In this document: positions 60,647 to 64,000 of the stretch, piece after piece
Layout of the letters: each line of letters opens with the position of its first letter
Position numbering within the stretch: the stretch's first letter is position 1
Source: Litoditis marina
Taxonomy: Eukaryota > Nematoda > Chromadorea > Rhabditida > Rhabditidae
DNA length: 64,000 bases
Direction: 5' to 3'
Assembly (NCBI GenBank): GCA_964036275.1
Contig: OZ038433.1
Span: forward strand, 32,955,336-33,019,335
Position numbers and translations under genes: made by a program
Notes under the pieces: generated by a model
The model's database searches: none
The model's input: the letters and a program-made list of their open reading frames with translations, nothing else
Told to the model about the DNA's origin: nothing

Positions 60647-63026
60647 GAAAGAGAGAAAGACAGAAAGAGAGAAAGTGAAAATGTTGTGAGAAAGGGCGCG
60701 GGAGACACAAAAAAGAGAATAAGAGAGAACTGGGAACGTGTCTCACGCATTTTTGTTTTATCCACGCCTATATTCGATACTTTAAAGTTTTTGGAAAATG
60801 TTAGTATCACGAACTATCGCAACTTCTCAGCGATATTTTCTGGCCGGTTACTGTAAGAAGTCAGCGATGTTTGGAAATGAGTATACCTCGGTCTGTCCTA
60901 CGAGGTGGTTGATTTCCCACTTCTCGGCCTCCAACTTGCAGACTCTGTCGAACATGTCCTGGTAAATCTGCGTCAATTTGCCTGCAAAATACATCGGCTG
61001 AGAAAGAAACTAAAAGTAACCAAAAGTTACAAGGGTACTGTTCGTATATGCATTTCTACCTATATTTTGCCACCAGTCTTTAGGGGTTTTTGGTTTATTT
61101 TGCGCATGTTTTCGAGTGGTGTACTAAAATATTTCTTACGTTGACCACGTTTGACACAGATTTACAGTTATATCATATTGTATTTTGCTACTGAAAACAA
61201 AAGTAGTTGACTGCTTTCTGTGTCGGTTTTGTGTGATATTTGAGTGTTCCCGTTCGATTACAGCGAAATTCTCACACGGATTTATAGTATCTACTACTAC
61301 ATCGTTGTACAGACCAGATAGTCAATTTGTCTCCAACTATTCTTTTTTACAACAACATACTAGTGTTTTCTGTGTCTGTTTTCTGTTATATTTGAGTGTC
61401 CCCCGTCCGTCAATTATTACAACAGACGTCGGAACGAAAATGAGGGAGAATGAATGTGCGGCGGCGGGCGTCTCTCGTGTTGTAACACAATAAACATTAT
61501 ATCAAAGACGAATTACTGCGAGGAACTTCGAAAAAAAAACGAACGCCTGCCGCGGGGCGATCTCATGAGAAGTTCACATGATATTGATAATAGAAGATCT
61601 CATGCTAGTTTTCATTCATTCAGATCTCATGACCTTTCTCGTGAGAAGCTCATGAGCACCTCATGAACTACTTGCTGACTTTCAATGTTTAAAATGTCGA
61701 TAGTCCAGTTTTGGTATACTTGAAGTATGTGTGCTGAACATTTTAATGCAAAAAAACTGCATTTTAGTTTCAATTGTTCTAATTTTTGTTTCCGTTTGTT
61801 CCTGAGGACTAGGAAATATGTCTACGTGAGAATTCCACGTGGAAACGTTGTCTGATAGTTGATTGGTCTATTGAAAAAAAAACCGTTAAAAGTTCACGTG
61901 AAACGTACCCTGATCGTTGATGGGTTCCACATCTGGGAGGGGGATGGTGCGTTGAGCGAGCGCCTTCTGACGCTCCTGCTCCTTCAAAAGCTGCTGCTGC
62001 TTCAGGTCCTCAGCGGCCTTCATCATCAACAGTTTCTGGAAAAAGTAAGACTTGCAGTTTGTAGTCATGACTCGGAACGTGATAAACCAGAACGTGCAAC
62101 TATCAAGGTGTAACTTCTCACGTTTCCTCACGTTGCACGTGATCTCGTTATTGTTTACTCCTAGTTGTTGGAACATTGTTTCATGTCGAATACAGGGTTT
62201 GGGTTTTCAATTATCTTCAGCACTTTCCGTACAGAAGGAATGCCCGTGATTGAAATCGAATCAATGAACATTCAATATTTTGCGAGGTTGGCTGATCTAT
62301 CTGTCACCATCTCAAAGCTACTTCTCTACTTGAGTGAAACCACACAACACTAATATAATGTTCTTAGTAGTGAGAGGTAGAGTTGTTTTGTAATTGAACA
62401 GTTATTTTCGATGTATGTTCCACTCACTCTGAGCTTCTTCTTTCTCTCGGGTGTCAGGAATCCCTTCTTGGCCTTCTTCTTGTTGCCAGCCTCTTCGAGT
62501 CGCTTACGGACCTCGGCCTTCTTCGCCTCTCGCTCCTGCGCCTTGCGGGCCGCATCCTGGAAAATGAGAATTATGTAGTGAAATTAAAATTAAAATGAAG
62601 TTTTATAGTAAAAAATTATGTGATGTTATTCAGTTTCATTTCGTGTTGCAAACTAGAGAACTGAAACCACTCAGGCAGAAGTTGAGTTGTGTCTTATGAT
62701 TGGCAGGCATCATGGTTTGGTCTAGGCACAGAAGAACTGCTGGTCGGTTTGAAAATGAGTTTTTATCAAGATGTTTTGATCGTCAGCTTTTAAGTAACCC
62801 CTTACGGACCCTAAAATTTCTTTCAATGGTCTTTATGTAGTTTGGTCCCAGATCTGTTCGTACAAGGACACAATCCAACAGTATGAGATTGTGTTCATGT
62901 ACAAACAGAAACTAGAATCCGACTCAATACAAAATAGTAATTTCACCAATTGATACTGTAAATTCCACTCACATCTTCGTCTCCCTGAGCTCCGCCGTAG
63001 CGAAGAACCTCGTCGAAGTCGGACAT
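58513..63026 (-). CDS. tni: Troponin I
   Basis: Troponin I is the inhibitory subunit of the thin-filament troponin complex: it blocks actomyosin until Ca2+ binds troponin C. Exons in transcript order: 63026-62973, 62556-62428, 62035-61909, 60981-60887, 60554-60505, 60275-60200, 59853-59776, 59498-59427, 59100-59022, 58541-58513, 262 residues, phases agreeing throughout. Hallmarks: [15 protein letters not shown] and a long helix (IT arm), the inhibitory region [20 protein letters not shown], then [15 protein letters not shown] and the PEWSKKP segment. After that comes a nematode-type acidic tail: [16 protein letters not shown] and a mini-exon giving EEDEEEEEE before the stop. Which paralogue it is (tni-1, unc-27, tni-3 or tni-4) cannot be decided here. 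Introns 9 and 4 carry long GA/CT tracts. Confidence 0.95.
58681..59017. repeat. CT/GA tract in troponin I intron 9
   Basis: About 70 bases of almost pure (TC)n, then about 270 bases of pyrimidine-only sequence with few breaks. It reaches the donor of exon 9. Confidence 0.95.
60582..60675. repeat. (GA)n tract in troponin I intron 4
   Basis: About 30 GA units followed by impure GAAA/GAGA sequence, close to exon 5. Purine-rich on the plus strand, the opposite of the intron 9 tract. Confidence 0.95.
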
Positions 63027-64000
63027 GGCTGCAAGAGAATCAATAAAGTTTTTCTAATGCCTTTATCCACTTTTTAATGACATAAAAATAGAATCAAAGA
63101 AAGTTGAGAATACAAAATGGATGAAAAATGGGAATAAGACCGTAGTGGAAGAGAATGGAAGAGAAGTTTGTTGTTGTAATCACATAATACACAGAGACGT
63201 TGAACTGTTCTCAATAATAGAAGTGAACCCCCTTTCCTAAGGCAGTGATGGATTGGTATAGTCTAGCCCAACTGCTCTTCAACAGTCACAATACGAATTT
63301 TATACTTCCAGGCTTGTTTGAGTAGGTGAAACTCAAAAAGGTTTGCTGGTAATGAACCAGGGGCATGAAAAAAACGTGCGGCAGGACTCGTTTCTTGCAG
63401 TTATTAGGTATACTGTAGCTCTCGGCGCGTGGGTAAAAGAGAGTATACCACAGCTGATGATATAGGTTGAACCACGTTCTTGAACATGTTGTGAAACCAC
63501 ACAGCTGCTCTTTCTAACTGGAAAGTGTCTAGTTCCAGAAAGTTGATTGATAGTTGATAGAAAGGTGAAAGAAATACCCGAGAGATCGTACTAGAAGTTG
63601 AGTTTCTAGAACAGATTGTATTTCAGAGCTTTTCGCCAAGTTTGAAGAACATATAAGCTATTGTCATTGTGCTATAGTACTGTAGGAGTCTCAGTGGAAA
63701 TGAACTATACTGTTTCCAACAGGAAAGTGTCTAGTTCCAAGAAAGTTGATTGCAACTAGGTTGAAAGTTGGTAGAAAAGCGGAAGAAACTAAGGGAAAAT
63801 TGACTGTTCCTAACTGGAAAGTGTCTAGTTCCAGAAAAGTTGGTCGAAATGAGGCTCAGTGTGGGCGAGTAGCTGCCCTCCCGTTTGACAGCTAGCTGGC
63901 GGCGACTGAAAAAGAGACGCGGCCCCCTCGTTCGGCACAGATGCCACGCATCTGACTTGGCACGAAAAACACCCGATCGGCGGAGTTTTGGGGATGGTTG
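63027..64000 (-). promoter_or_regulatory. Upstream region of troponin I with a thrice-repeated motif
   Basis: CTGGAAAGTGTCTAGTTCC recurs around 63519, 63730 and 63813 (the middle copy starts CAGGAAAGTG), within a longer similar segment of about 37 bp. The core is an inverted repeat (CTGGAA...TTCCAG). Whether it is a muscle enhancer or a plain repeat cannot be told from sequence. Confidence 0.4.

Noticed and set aside
58513..63026. First read as troponin T because of the poly-Glu tail
   Set aside because: The inhibitory region [19 protein letters not shown] and the SNLKVVKKE segment are troponin I hallmarks.

Overview
This is a nuclear window from a nematode, most likely a chromadorean. The evidence is intron acceptors of the TTTTCAG/TTTCCAG type, short coding exons separated by AT-rich introns full of interspersed repeats, an flp-13-type FMRFamide-like peptide precursor, a nematode C6-domain secreted protein, and a troponin I with an acidic C-terminal tail. 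From memory, the neighbours flp-13, a sphingolipid delta-4 desaturase and mrpl-1 are also adjacent on C. elegans chromosome IV (cosmid F33D4). That supports the identifications, but I could not check it. Exon models were built by hand; every junction quoted keeps a consistent reading phase.

Layout: (1) 1-8198 (+): C-terminal half of a TBC1D8/9-family Rab GAP (tbc-9 like), with a complete four-exon secreted C6-like gene on the opposite strand inside intron 3 (1014-3019). (2) 8.2-13.6 kb: no gene, but two nested transposons, a CACGGCG element and a tRNA-like repeat. (3) 13600-16318 (+): a 159-residue Ser/Arg-rich protein with an MGSSQS start, function unknown. (4) 18431-20705 (-): a small Thr-rich single-pass membrane protein with a duplicated tail exon. 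(5) 22544-25807 (-): F-actin capping protein alpha. (6) 26716-32581 (+): mitochondrial ribosomal protein L1. (7) 34145-43942 (+): delta-4 desaturase. Its 5.2 kb intron 6 holds two intronless genes on the minus strand, a 130-bp satellite rich in TGACGTCA, and a perfect 200-bp inverted repeat. (8) 44-54.4 kb: about 10 kb of repeats without a gene I can support. (9) 54405-57331 (+): flp-13 precursor. (10) 58513-63026 (-): troponin I, complete in 10 exons.

The genes look like ordinary chromosomal neighbours rather than one pathway: trafficking, actin capping, mitochondrial translation, sphingolipid synthesis, neuropeptide signalling and muscle regulation. The most unusual content is non-coding. 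It includes several apparently undescribed non-autonomous DNA transposon families with target-site duplications visible by eye, one element inserted inside another inside a third repeat, the perfect hairpin, the TGACGTCA satellite, and the flp-13 gene in which every repeat exon begins inside the same Arg codon.
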